Source: Polaromonas sp.
GTDB taxonomy: Bacteria > Pseudomonadota > Gammaproteobacteria > Burkholderiales > Burkholderiaceae_C
Reading direction: 5' to 3'
DNA length: 64,000 bases
NCBI RefSeq assembly: GCF_016185115.1
Contig: NZ_JACPOF010000024.1
Location: 104,413-168,412 of the forward strand
Shown: positions 1 through 9,617 of the stretch, one piece after another
How positions within the stretch are numbered: the stretch's first letter is position 1
Layout: every line of letters starts with the position of its first letter
Translations under genes and position numbers: made by a program
Notes under the pieces: model-generated
What the model saw: only the letters and a program-made list of their open reading frames with translations
The model's database searches: none
Told to the model about the DNA's origin: nothing

Positions 1-1
1 T

Positions 2-655
2 GCCGAAGGCGGCCTGTACTACCAGGGCAACCGGGGTGCATGGACAGCAGATGTCAGTGCTTCCAGCCTGCAGCAAACCGTGCGTGTCGGTGCGCAGGGC
101 GGTCTCGCTGCCATTGACGGACAGTTTTTTGCATCACGCCGCGTGCAGGAGAGCTTTGCGCTCGTCGAGGTACCGGGTTATGCCGATGTCGGCGTGGGCT
201 TTCAGGGCCGCATTCTTGCGCGTACCAACAAGGACGGCAAGGCGCTGGTGCCGGGCATGCTGCCGTACCAGGAAAACAGCATCCGGCTGGACCCGAGCGA
301 GCTGCCCATCAGTGCCGAGCTGGACAGCATCGAGCAGGTGGTCGTGCCGGGCAACCGCACCGGCTTGATCGTCAGGTTCCCGGTCCGCAGCGGGCGCGGC
401 GCCCTCATCAAAATTGTGTTTGATGATGGCGAACCCGCACCGGCCGGGGCGGAGATCGAGCTGATAGGCGACAAGCAGGAGTTTTTTGTCGCACGCCGCG
501 GTGAGGCATTTATCACGGGAATGCAGGCTTCCAACCGCCTGCGCCTGAAATGGGAGGGTGCAAGCTGCACCTTTGCGGTTGACTTGCCAGCTGCAGTCAA
601 CCAAGATGACATTGCACGCGTGGGCCCCCTGAAATGTACTGGAGTGAAACGTTGA
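2..655 (+). CDS. Fimbrial outer-membrane usher protein, C-terminal part (truncated by left window edge)
   Basis: Frame open from base 2; C-terminal usher-like sequence (VRFPVRSGRGALIKIVFDDGEPAPAGAEIEL...FVARRGEAFI) immediately followed by a spore-coat-U/fimbrial subunit gene. Confidence 0.85.
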   Translation, partial: AEGGLYYQGNRGAWTADVSASSLQQTVRVGAQGGLAAIDGQFFASRRVQESFALVEVPGYADVGVGFQGRILARTNKDGKALVPGMLPYQENSIRLDPSELPISAELDSIEQVVVPGNRTGLIVRFPVRSGRGALIKIVFDDGEPAPAGAEIELIGDKQEFFVARRGEAFITGMQASNRLRLKWEGASCTFAVDLPAAVNQDDIARVGPLKCTGVKR

Positions 656-1539
656 AAACCCCCTTGTTGAAACTTCTGTCGATTGGCGTACTGGGCGCCG
701 GCGGCTCGGTCCACGCCGTGACCTGCAGCATCGCCGCCACCTCGGTGCCGCTGTCAACGCTCTACGCCTCGGGCACGGCGACATCGGTCACGGGCACCAT
801 CAGCGGCAGTTGCACCGCAGCCAATGCCACAGAAGCATCCACACGCCCGTATATCTATATAGGCGTCAACCAGGGGGAGCCGCCTGCGGGGCGATCCATG
901 ACGCGCCAGAACGGCACCGAGTTGCTCACCTACGAGATCTACCACCGCAACGCCACCAGCGGGCCGTGGACTGAAGCCACTGGAGTGAGCTCGACCTCCA
1001 GCACCAGCGGCGGCGTGTTCTACCGGATGACGAACACCACGGCCGCCCAAGCGTTTTCCTACCCCTACTACGTGCGCATTCCCACGCCGCAGGCGACAGC
1101 GCCGGCCGGCATTTATGACGACCTCGCACTCACCGCGACCATTCGCCTGAGCAACTCGGCAGGCCTTGCAACCGGCAGCGTGCTGGGGCTTGCCAGCTTC
1201 GGGGTGAGCGCCAGCATTCAGCACTCGTGCTACTTCAGCACCAGCCCCGCGCCGCTGATCCTGAACTACACATCCTTCAGCGCATCCCCGGCAACGGGCA
1301 GTGCGGGCTTTGCGCTCAGCTGCACCTACAACACGCCGTACACCCTGACAATCCCCACTGCCACCGGCACCCTGCTTGGCGTGAATTACTCCCTGACGTT
1401 GAGCGCGGCCTCAGGCACCGGCACCGCAGGCCCGCAAAACTTCACCGTCAACGGCACTGCCGCGGCCAACCAGGCCGGCACCTGCACCAGCGGCGCCTGC
1501 ACTGCCAGTCAGGGCCACACCATTACCGTCGGGTTCTAA
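634..1539 (+). CDS. Spore coat U domain (SCPU/Csu-type) fimbrial protein, apparently two SCPU domains
   Basis: Signal-peptide-like N-terminus; two Cys-containing SCPU-like halves ending in GHTITVGF; overlaps usher stop. Confidence 0.85.
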   Translation: MYWSETLKTPLLKLLSIGVLGAGGSVHAVTCSIAATSVPLSTLYASGTATSVTGTISGSCTAANATEASTRPYIYIGVNQGEPPAGRSMTRQNGTELLTYEIYHRNATSGPWTEATGVSSTSSTSGGVFYRMTNTTAAQAFSYPYYVRIPTPQATAPAGIYDDLALTATIRLSNSAGLATGSVLGLASFGVSASIQHSCYFSTSPAPLILNYTSFSASPATGSAGFALSCTYNTPYTLTIPTATGTLLGVNYSLTLSAASGTGTAGPQNFTVNGTAAANQAGTCTSGACTASQGHTITVGF

Positions 1540-2873
1540 ACCCCCGACGGCTTGCCCAGCCAGCCCAGCAGGCGGGTCGTGACCTCGGGTTTTTTGAGCA
1601 GGTCCATGTGGTTGGTCGATGTGGCCACCCACTGGTTTTCAGGTTTGAAGCCGAGGGCGTGGTGGGTCTGGTCATGCTCACCCAGCGCACTGGCCAGGGG
1701 CACCAGGCCATCACCGAGCAACTGGTCCTGCAGGTCACCGACTTTGGCGGACGTGGTTGCAGCCACGGTGAAGCATTCAACACCCTCAGGCAAGGGCAAG
1801 GGCTCGCGCTGGTCGGGCGCCATCTTGAAGCGGTCGGCATCGGCCCAGTGGCTGCCTATGGCGTCGCCGTAACGCAGGTCGGTGATGCCGCTGCTGCGCA
1901 CCTGGCCAATTTTTGCAAAGGGTTTGGTGATGAAGTTGCTGCCCAGCAGCACGTCAACCCAGTTGCCCACCCGCTCGAGCGGCGCGCCGTGGTGCGGTGT
2001 GCCCATAAAGATGATGTTCTTCAGCTTGCTGCGCCACGCCATGCCACCCTGGTCTGCCTGGTGTTCCGCGTGATGGCAGGCACTGCGCGACACCAGCCCG
2101 CCCATGCTGTGGGTCAGCAGCGTGATCTCGTCCACCGGCTGCGGCCAGGCTTCAACAAGTTGTTCGAGCAGGCCAGCAAACTGTTTGCCGTTGCTTGATA
2201 CATGGCGGCCCGTGTTGTAGTGCAGGTAGACCGGCGTGTAGCCCAGCGCCTTTGCGAGTTCATCGCCGTGGTTGTAGCGGTGGGAAGCATCGCCAGACGT
2301 CCACTGCAAATCATTCATGCACAGGCCGTGCACCAGTACCAGGATTTTGCGGCCTGCATTGGGCAGTGCGAAGGTGATGCCGGCCCTGTCCAGCGCCAGG
2401 GTTTTGCCTTCATGCCGCAGGCTCATGGTGATGGCCAGCGGGTTGGCGGTTTCCAGCAGCTGGTCGCCCAGCACGCCGTTGATGGCAGACAGCATGGCCT
2501 CGCGCTGCGGTGAAGAGGCCTGCTCACCCACCAGCGGCTTCGCACCGGCCAGCAGCATGTCAGCTGCGCCGCCCGCCAGCCGCGTCATGGCCTTGACGCT
2601 GCCGTACACAAAACCGGTGATGCCCTGGGGCTTGACGCCGGTGGCGCCCGGCGTGCCGTCTACAAACCGCGAACCCAGCAGGCCGAAAGGCGCGGCGACA
2701 GATTTGTACACCCCCCCCTGCACCGCCTCGGCCACGCCAGTCACCCCCAGCACACCCTGGGTCGCCAGCTGCGCCAGCCCCTGGATGTCAGACACATGCA
2801 GCCAGGTCGGCAGGCGCTCGCGCAGGCTGGCGGGGATGTCAGGCGAACTTTTTGGGGGCTGGGATGGAGGCAT
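1536..2873 (-). CDS. Esterase/lipase-like alpha/beta hydrolase (PGAP1-like)
   Basis: KILVLVHGLCMNDLQW and LLTHSMGGLVSRSA (GHSMGG-like nucleophile elbow), IIFMGTPHHGAPLER. Confidence 0.8.
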   Translation of the reverse strand: MPPSQPPKSSPDIPASLRERLPTWLHVSDIQGLAQLATQGVLGVTGVAEAVQGGVYKSVAAPFGLLGSRFVDGTPGATGVKPQGITGFVYGSVKAMTRLAGGAADMLLAGAKPLVGEQASSPQREAMLSAINGVLGDQLLETANPLAITMSLRHEGKTLALDRAGITFALPNAGRKILVLVHGLCMNDLQWTSGDASHRYNHGDELAKALGYTPVYLHYNTGRHVSSNGKQFAGLLEQLVEAWPQPVDEITLLTHSMGGLVSRSACHHAEHQADQGGMAWRSKLKNIIFMGTPHHGAPLERVGNWVDVLLGSNFITKPFAKIGQVRSSGITDLRYGDAIGSHWADADRFKMAPDQREPLPLPEGVECFTVAATTSAKVGDLQDQLLGDGLVPLASALGEHDQTHHALGFKPENQWVATSTNHMDLLKKPEVTTRLLGWLGKPSGV

Positions 2874-2928
2874 CGCCGGATTGTGGCTGTTCAGGAGGCA
2901 GCTAACCAGAGGGTTGGCTGCGCCAGAC

Positions 2929-3125
2929 GCTATGATATTTGTAGCTGCTTACGTACGTATTTATTGGCTTGCAGCCGCATTTGGCACCTGAAAACGGCCT
3001 TTTTTGACTGTTTTTCAGGTTTTGGTAGCCGCAAAACAAGCCAAAACCACGAAAAGTTAACATGGAAGTTAACTTTTTATCAATTTTTAACGTACACATT
3101 AATTTTTTAATGTATACGTTAAATT
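2929..3125. repeat. Composite dispersed repeat, copy 1 (GCTAT/TAGCTG module plus TTAACGTACAC hairpin module)
   Basis: gctatgatatttgtagctgcttacgtacgtatttattgg ... tttttaacgtacacattaattttttaatgtatacgttaaatt; shares both modules with copies at 24363 and 47886. Confidence 0.75.
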
Positions 3126-3161
3126 ACTCATCCCTGACAGCCTTACGAAGGCATCGCCAGG

Positions 3162-4385
3162 TCAGCGGCACATCTGCATCACTTCGCCCGGCTGGGCCAG
3201 GGCGTCGGCGCCCGGTGCCGGGGGCGTGGCCGGCACTGGCAACGCAGACCCGGGGTTGAGCAGGTTGTGGATACGTATGGCCAGCGCAAAACGCGGGTAG
3301 ACAGAATCGCCCGCGCCGTTCGAGCCGTTGGCCAGCAGCACCACGTCATCGCCACTGCCGAAGTGGGTGTTCACCGCGGCGAAATTCACGGTTTGGCCTG
3401 CTGCGCCGTAGCTGCCGGGCCCGCCCAGGTACGCCACGCCCATGCCGGCCGGTGCGGGCTTGCCATCGGCCTGCATGGCGGGCTTCTGGAGCAAGGCCAC
3501 GGTTTGTGCCGGCAGCAGCTTGCCGCCGTAGAGCGCGCCGTTCCAGCGCACCTGGTCAGACGCGGTGGACACCACACCGCCAGCGGCATCGAAGCCGGCA
3601 TTGAGGTCCGGGCACAGGCGCCAGTTGTCTGTAGTTTTGACGCGGTAGTGGCCGGCTGCGGCGCCGGGCACTTCACGACTGCCGGGAAGTGTGGAACTGG
3701 CCATGCCGGCAGGTTTGAAGACCATCTCCTGCAACACGGTCTCCAGTGGCTGGCCTGTCACGCGCTCGGCCACCATGCCCAGCAGGGTGTAGCCGGCGTT
3801 GGAATAGTCGTACACCGCACCGGGCTGCGCGAACAGGCCGCGCGCATTGAGCCGCTTGATAAAGTCGGCGCGCGGGGGCGGCGGGTTCACCAGTGACTGC
3901 AACACCGTACCGAAAAGATCAGAGTCCTCGGCGTTGGCACCGGGGATGCCGCCCACGTTCTGCATCACCTGCATCAGTGTGGGCGAAGGTTGCAGCTTCA
4001 CCTCGGGCAGCCAGCGCGAGATCGGGTCCTGCAGCGAGAGTTTTTTCTGCTCGCTCAGCGCCAGCAGCGTCGCCACAGTCAGCTGCTTGGTGACGGAGCC
4101 GATGCGAACCGGCGTAGCGGGCGTCATGGGCGCGCCAGTGCGCACATTGGCCGCGCCATAACCGCGCTCGTATTGCACCTCACCGCCCCGGCCCACGGCG
4201 AGTTGCAGGCCCGGCAGCACAGCGGGCACGTACTCGGCCACCATGGCGTCGATCTGCGCCTTCTGGGCGTCGGTCAGCGGCGCGGCGCTCACCTGGAAAG
4301 CCGCAGCGAACAGGCCGAGCAGGGGCACGCAGGCCAGGCGGAAATGACGGGAGTGGCGGGAGGGGCGGGTAGAGGCGGACTTCAT
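3162..4385 (-). CDS. Serine hydrolase, beta-lactamase/penicillin-binding protein family (class C-like)
   Basis: SVTKQLT (SxxK), YSNAGY (YxN) motifs; signal peptide. Confidence 0.9.
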   Translation of the reverse strand: MKSASTRPSRHSRHFRLACVPLLGLFAAAFQVSAAPLTDAQKAQIDAMVAEYVPAVLPGLQLAVGRGGEVQYERGYGAANVRTGAPMTPATPVRIGSVTKQLTVATLLALSEQKKLSLQDPISRWLPEVKLQPSPTLMQVMQNVGGIPGANAEDSDLFGTVLQSLVNPPPPRADFIKRLNARGLFAQPGAVYDYSNAGYTLLGMVAERVTGQPLETVLQEMVFKPAGMASSTLPGSREVPGAAAGHYRVKTTDNWRLCPDLNAGFDAAGGVVSTASDQVRWNGALYGGKLLPAQTVALLQKPAMQADGKPAPAGMGVAYLGGPGSYGAAGQTVNFAAVNTHFGSGDDVVLLANGSNGAGDSVYPRFALAIRIHNLLNPGSALPVPATPPAPGADALAQPGEVMQMCR

Positions 4386-4458
4386 TGTTTTATCGCTCCG
4401 GAGTAGGTGGGTTGAAAGACTGCCCTGGACACAGGCCTGAAAAAATACCTGAACGCCA

Positions 4459-4782
4459 TCACTTGAAGCTGGCTCTGGTTTGCAGCAGGTTGAGGAAATG
4501 GTATGTCAACTGGCGGTTTTTTTCCTGCTGCGCGGCCTCCTGCTTGATGGCGACGAGCTTGAGCTTCTGCTCGGGCGTCAGGCTGTTGTAGCAGGTCGAG
4601 CCGGGGTTGCAATCACGCTCGTTCTGGGCGATCTGCTGCTGGCGTGCCTGCTCGGCCATGCCGGCACAACCTGACAGTGAAGCCAGCGCCGCTACCGCCA
4701 GCGCGGCAACAAGGGCGAAGCGGGCCAGGTGCGGGAAACGGGTGGCGTGGACGGTCACTGGGCGGGCGGTGATGTTGGTCAT
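4459..4782 (-). CDS. Small putative lipoprotein, hypothetical
   Basis: Lipobox-like LASLSGCAG after hydrophobic stretch; short intact ORF in an otherwise ORF-free gap. Confidence 0.6.
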   Translation of the reverse strand: MTNITARPVTVHATRFPHLARFALVAALAVAALASLSGCAGMAEQARQQQIAQNERDCNPGSTCYNSLTPEQKLKLVAIKQEAAQQEKNRQLTYHFLNLLQTRASFK

Positions 4783-5010
4783 GTCGCAGTCTCCTGATGA
4801 GTTGGCGGATTAATGGGTGGGCAGGGAATTCGTCTGCCCTGACTGCATTGTTGAAAAGCCCGGTTGCACCATCGTTTCAGCCAGGCGCCGGGCATATTTC
4901 AAATGCAATACAGAACGACTGCTCAAGCCTTGTCCAAACAGCTGCACCTGGTTTCAAATACGCGTGCCTCACGGCTCAAACCCGTACCCCCTTTGTTTTA
5001 CCGCTCACCC

Positions 5011-6609
5011 ATGCCACATTCACCCGCTCTCCGGCACCCCCTGAAGTCCCTGCGAAGGGCCACAGCAGTCCTTGCACTGTTCGCCACCGTGACGACAGCA
5101 GCTCAAAGCGCCACACCGCTGGTGCTGCCCGGCTCCCCTGCTGCGCAGGCAGCGCCCGGGCCCACTGAAAAATCAGGCACCGCACGGACTGTCGCGCGCC
5201 TCGTCCCGGCGATGGAGCGCTATGTGGCAAACCTCATGCGCCGCGAGGAAATCCCCGGTATGGCGGTGGTCATCGCAGACCGGGACCGGGTGCTCTACGC
5301 CAGGGGCTTCGGGGTGCGCGAAGCCGGCAAGAGTGACCCGGTCACCGCGCGCACGGTGTTCCAGATCGGCTCGGTCACCAAAGGCTTTCTGGCTACCACC
5401 GCCGCCATTGCGGTAGACAGCGGCAAGCTCGCCTGGGACACCCCGCTGGTGCAGCGCTACCCCGGTTTTGCGCTGAAAGACCCGTGGCTGACGCAGCAGG
5501 TTTCGGCGGCCGACGTGCTGTCACATTCGGTGGGTTTGCAAAGCTATGTCCATGACGACATGATCTTCCTGGGCTATCCGCTCGCAGACCGCCTGCGGGC
5601 TGCTGCCCAGGCCCCGCTGACCGCGCCATTCCGGCAGCGCCCGCAGTATGTGAACCTGCTGCACCCCGTGGTGGGCGCCGTGGCCGCACAGGCAATAGGC
5701 GAGGCGGACTGGGATGCGCTGGTGGCCAGGCGCATCTTCGGCCCGCTGAACATGTCGGACAGTTCGACCACGCGCGAGGCCCTGCTGGCTGCGGCCAACC
5801 ACGCCAGCCCGCACCAGCACCTGGACGGCAAGCTGCAGGTGGTGGCGTCGGTAGGCAGTTACTGGTCCAGCCTGGGTGTGGGGCCGGCAGGGTCGATCAA
5901 CTCCAGCGCACGCGACATGGGCCAGTGGCTTCGCCTGCAGCTGGGCCGCGGCGCCATTGACGGACAGCGCATCGTCTCGCAGGCCAACATGGACGAAACC
6001 TGGCGTCCGCGCACCATGGTCAGCCCCACCGCAGGTGGCGCGCTGGGCTGGGGCGTGATGTTCGCGCCGCAGGGCCGGCGTATCACCCACGAAGGCGGCA
6101 CGGCCTCTTATGGCGCCAACGCCATGATCCTTCCCGAGGCGGGCATAGGAATTGCCGTGCTGTCCAATCATCAACAGGAAGGCCTGCCCTTCGCGCTTTC
6201 GCAATGGGTCGCCGACCGCATCGCGGGCCTGCCGGCAAAGGACTACCGGGCCGGCTTCAGGCGCAGTGACACTGCGGCAGCGCCGGCGGCCGCCGAGGCA
6301 GTAAATTCCGCGCCACTGGAAGGTCGCTACCTGTCCGGCACGCTGGGGCCCATCACCATCACGCGGCAGCAGGGGCAACTGGTGATGCGACTGGAGATAC
6401 CCGGCGCGCGCCTGCGCCTGGTGCCCACAGGCGCCCTGGGGTTTTCAGCCGAGGTGATGGCGGAGGGACGTTTCAGGGAATTGGTGGACGAAGGCTTCTC
6501 GCCGATTTACCAGTTGCAGTTTGAGCCCGGCCCCGAAGGGGGAGGCTACCGCGCCACTGCGGTGAACCCGCAGGGCATACAGCACACGTTCGTCAAAGCC
6601 CCGGGTTGA
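5011..6609 (+). CDS. Serine hydrolase, beta-lactamase class C-like
   Basis: GSVTKGF (SxxK), HEGGTASYGA; start placed at 5011 where a signal peptide begins (ORF opens at 4864). Confidence 0.85.
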   Translation: MPHSPALRHPLKSLRRATAVLALFATVTTAAQSATPLVLPGSPAAQAAPGPTEKSGTARTVARLVPAMERYVANLMRREEIPGMAVVIADRDRVLYARGFGVREAGKSDPVTARTVFQIGSVTKGFLATTAAIAVDSGKLAWDTPLVQRYPGFALKDPWLTQQVSAADVLSHSVGLQSYVHDDMIFLGYPLADRLRAAAQAPLTAPFRQRPQYVNLLHPVVGAVAAQAIGEADWDALVARRIFGPLNMSDSSTTREALLAAANHASPHQHLDGKLQVVASVGSYWSSLGVGPAGSINSSARDMGQWLRLQLGRGAIDGQRIVSQANMDETWRPRTMVSPTAGGALGWGVMFAPQGRRITHEGGTASYGANAMILPEAGIGIAVLSNHQQEGLPFALSQWVADRIAGLPAKDYRAGFRRSDTAAAPAAAEAVNSAPLEGRYLSGTLGPITITRQQGQLVMRLEIPGARLRLVPTGALGFSAEVMAEGRFRELVDEGFSPIYQLQFEPGPEGGGYRATAVNPQGIQHTFVKAPG

Positions 6610-6632
6610 TTGAGCAGGGGGCCGGCAAGCCC

Positions 6633-7496
6633 TCAAAAACTCTCGTGCGGCATCAGGTAACGCCACTGGCCCACGGGAAGATGCCCGAGGTTGACCCGGC
6701 CTATGCGCACACGCTTGAGCCCTGTCACAAACAGGCCAACCTGCTCGCACATGCGGCGGATCTGCCGCTTTTTGCCTTCTGTCAGTACAAAACGCAGTTG
6801 TTCCGGGTTTTGCCAGCTGACCTTTGCGGGCCGCAGTGCCTGGCCATCCAGACTGAGGCCATGGTTGAGAAGCGCCAGCTTTTCGGGCGGAAACACCGCC
6901 TGCACATTGCTGCTTTCACCGCCCACGCCAAGACTCACCCGCACCAGGTATTCCTTTTCCATCAGTGAATCCTCGCCAATCAGCTGGCGCGCCACGCGGC
7001 CGTCCTGCGTCAGCACCAGCAGGCCGATGGAGTCAATATCAAGCCGCCCTGCGGGCGCCAGGCCTCGCAACTGCTCATGGCCCCAGCGCATGCGGCTGTT
7101 GCATTCACGCCAGCGGTTTTGCGGCTGCACCAGCACCACGGCCGGCTCATGGCCGTCTTCAGCCTGGCCGCTGACATAACCCACGGGTTTATTGATGAGT
7201 ATGGTGACCTGCTGGCGCTGCTGCTGCTCGGCCTGGCGGTCAACCTCGATGCGGGCATCGAGTGCGACCGGCTGGCCCATGACGGCAGGTGCACCATTGA
7301 CACGAACCCAGCCCTTGATGATCCAGTCGTCAGCCTCGCGCCGCGAACACAGGCCGAGCTCGGCCATGCGTTTGTTCAGGCGAACAGTGGTGCCTGTCGA
7401 TGCGCCGAGCGTACCTGCAGGCGCTGCAGCGGCTGCACGAATGCGGACGGCCGGGGGTTTTGGGGCGGGCGGTTTGGGGGGAGAGGAATCAGCCAT
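6633..7496 (-). CDS. rluF: 23S rRNA pseudouridine synthase, RluB/E/F family (RluF-like)
   Basis: S4-like RLNKRMAELGLCSRREADDWI, NKPVGYVSG, GRLDIDSIGLLVLTQDG (catalytic Asp motif). Confidence 0.8.
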   Translation of the reverse strand: MADSSPPKPPAPKPPAVRIRAAAAAPAGTLGASTGTTVRLNKRMAELGLCSRREADDWIIKGWVRVNGAPAVMGQPVALDARIEVDRQAEQQQRQQVTILINKPVGYVSGQAEDGHEPAVVLVQPQNRWRECNSRMRWGHEQLRGLAPAGRLDIDSIGLLVLTQDGRVARQLIGEDSLMEKEYLVRVSLGVGGESSNVQAVFPPEKLALLNHGLSLDGQALRPAKVSWQNPEQLRFVLTEGKKRQIRRMCEQVGLFVTGLKRVRIGRVNLGHLPVGQWRYLMPHESF

Positions 7497-7544
7497 GAGC
7501 GGCTGATTTTAAGTCGCCGCCCTTTCCAGCGCCTTGACTGTCAA

Positions 7545-8366
7545 TCAGGCAGGAACAGCCGCCGCCTGCCGGCTCGCGCCGATATGGCCGCGCAGGTCAT
7601 GCACGATGTCGCTGAATTCTTTTGTGTAGGTGATCTCAAGGTCACGCGGGCGAGGCAGGTCTATCTCGCGTTTGGCGACAAACCGGCCCGGGCTTTTGCT
7701 CATGACATAAACCGTGTCGGCCAGAAACACCGACTCGCGCAAATCGTGCGTCACCAGGATGACGTTGAAGCGCTGCTCGGTCCAGAGGTCACGCAATATG
7801 CACCAGAGCTCCTCACGCGTAAAGGCATCGAGCGCGCCGAAAGGCTCATCAAGCAACAGGAGCTTGGGCTCGTGAATCAGTGCGCGGCAGATGCTGGCGC
7901 GCTGCTGCATGCCGCCCGACAGCTGCCAGGGGAATTTGTCTTCATAACCACCCAGCCCCACTTTTTGCAGCAGCTTGCGCGCGCGTTCTTCGTATTCAGG
8001 CCGCTTGTCACGAAAGCTGCTGCGGAATGGCTCGACGATCTCAAGCGGCAGCAGAACGTTTTCCATCGTCGTGCGCCAGGGCAGCAATGACGGCGCCTGG
8101 AAGGCCATGCCCGACACCTTGAGCGGGCCGGTCACATGTTTGCCGTCAATGATGATGTTGCCTTTGGAGGGCATGCGCAGGCCGGTAGCCAGCTTCATGA
8201 AGGTGGATTTGCCGCAGCCCGATGGCCCGACGATGGCGATGAATTCGCCCTGCCGCACCTTGAGGTCAATCGCCTCGACGGCAAACTTCTGCTGCGCCAG
8301 CAACTCTTCGTTGTAGGCCAGCCAGACATCACGAAAGTCAATGAATGAGTCGGTGTTTGTGTTCAT
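7545..8366 (-). CDS. ABC transporter ATP-binding protein (nitrate/sulfonate/taurine type)
   Basis: Walker A GPSGCGKST, signature LSGGMQQR, Walker B LLLLDEPFGALDA. Confidence 0.95.
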   Translation of the reverse strand: MNTNTDSFIDFRDVWLAYNEELLAQQKFAVEAIDLKVRQGEFIAIVGPSGCGKSTFMKLATGLRMPSKGNIIIDGKHVTGPLKVSGMAFQAPSLLPWRTTMENVLLPLEIVEPFRSSFRDKRPEYEERARKLLQKVGLGGYEDKFPWQLSGGMQQRASICRALIHEPKLLLLDEPFGALDAFTREELWCILRDLWTEQRFNVILVTHDLRESVFLADTVYVMSKSPGRFVAKREIDLPRPRDLEITYTKEFSDIVHDLRGHIGASRQAAAVPA

Positions 8367-8383
8367 GATGCATCGAACCTGAT

Positions 8384-8815
8384 TCAGTCGAATTTGAAAG
8401 TCTGCGCACCAGCAAAAGCTGCCAGCGCATGGTTGCCGACCTCGCGGTCCTGGTCGCCAGTGCCCGAGCCGACGCCAATGCCGCCAATCACCTGGCCCTC
8501 CACGATGATGGGCAGGCCGCCCTTGAGGTTGGTGCTGAGTCCGCCGGTGGCGGCAGCGAGTTTGGCAGCCAGTCCTTCTTCGGTGTTGCCGGTCGGGACA
8601 CGGCTCGATGCAGCCGTCATGGCCTTGTGGATCGCCGATTTTTCAGACAGCACCCTGGCGCCATCCATGCGCACAAAGGCGAGCAGGTTGCAGCCCTCAT
8701 CAACGATCGCGATGCACTGCGGCTGCTTCATGGCCACGGCCTTTTCAATCGCGGCATTGAGCAGTTGCAGCGCGCCGGCGTGCGAGAGTCTGAGCTGGCT
8801 GAAAGTGGGGTTCAT
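8384..8815 (-). CDS. GlcG/HbpS family heme-binding-like protein
   Basis: AVDEGCNLLAFVRMDGA..., GGLPIIVEGQVIGGIGVGSGTGDQD. Confidence 0.85.
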   Translation of the reverse strand: MNPTFSQLRLSHAGALQLLNAAIEKAVAMKQPQCIAIVDEGCNLLAFVRMDGARVLSEKSAIHKAMTAASSRVPTGNTEEGLAAKLAAATGGLSTNLKGGLPIIVEGQVIGGIGVGSGTGDQDREVGNHALAAFAGAQTFKFD

Positions 8816-9609
8816 GCGAATGTGCTTTCCGGTTCGGTTTCAAGTGAGTCGTTCAGGCGGTCGGTGACCAGCATCTTGCCGGGCGCGTGGGTGATGAAAA
8901 AATCAATGCCTGACTTCTGCAGGGCCACCGTCGCCGTCAGGCCGCAGCCCCAATACATGGGGATTTCGCCGGGCAGTGGGTTCAGTACTTCGCCAAAGTC
9001 AGGTGCGGCAATATTGCTGATGCCCAGCGTGGCCGGATCTCCCATGTGAATGGGCCCGCCATGCACGCGGGAGAAACGGCGCGTGACCTCCCGAACCGTG
9101 GGTACGGACTCTTTGGCAAATGGCCGCATCGACACCACCAGCGGCCCGCCGAAAACACCTCGGCCACGCATCTCCACCTTCGTCGTGAACAACGGGCCCT
9201 GTATGCCCAGTTCTACATGACGCAGGCGCACACCGGCTTTCAGCAAGGCATCTTCCATCGAGAACCAGCAACCAATGGCCACGACCACCAGGTCATCGCG
9301 CCAGACGTCAGAAATGTCAGTGACTTCTTCAGGCGCCAGGCCTGGCCTGTGTATGTGATAGCCGGGAAGATCGGTGCGCACATCCAGATCTGTCCCCAGT
9401 GCCGGAATATTCGGACTGCCAACTGTGCCCACGCCCAGCACCGGGCAGGCAAAGGCGTTGAGATTGCAGAACGCAATGAAGTCATCCACATGCCGCTGCG
9501 GCAACACAACCAGGTTGGCCTGGACATGACCGGGCGCACGCCCAGTCGTCAGCCCGGTGTAGTCACCGCGCCGTATGACGTGCCTGAGCTCAAGTGCTGA
9601 AGAAGTCAT
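8812..9609 (-). CDS. DUF1445 putative hydro-lyase / D-glutamate cyclase-like family
   Basis: RRGDYTGLTTGRAPGHVQANLVVLP, GCWFSMEDALL; start set at ATG 9609 (ORF track opens upstream in SDR antisense frame); ATGA overlap with 8815. Confidence 0.85.
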   Translation of the reverse strand: MTSSALELRHVIRRGDYTGLTTGRAPGHVQANLVVLPQRHVDDFIAFCNLNAFACPVLGVGTVGSPNIPALGTDLDVRTDLPGYHIHRPGLAPEEVTDISDVWRDDLVVVAIGCWFSMEDALLKAGVRLRHVELGIQGPLFTTKVEMRGRGVFGGPLVVSMRPFAKESVPTVREVTRRFSRVHGGPIHMGDPATLGISNIAAPDFGEVLNPLPGEIPMYWGCGLTATVALQKSGIDFFITHAPGKMLVTDRLNDSLETEPESTFA

Positions 9610-9617
9610 CCGAAAAA

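Noticed and set aside
1227-2198. 323-aa plus ORF spanning SCPU gene end and lipase antisense
   Set aside because: Out-of-frame read through two supported genes; Gln/His/Arg-rich nonsense.
2707-2714. C8 homopolymer inside the lipase-like gene as a phase-variation tract or frameshift
   Set aside because: The reading frame is intact across it and the product looks full length; a single short tract is weak evidence.
5521-6378. Long antisense ORF (285 aa) opposite the serine hydrolase
   Set aside because: High-GC antisense frame over a clear coding gene; no recognisable family, skewed composition (Arg/His/Ala/Gly rich).
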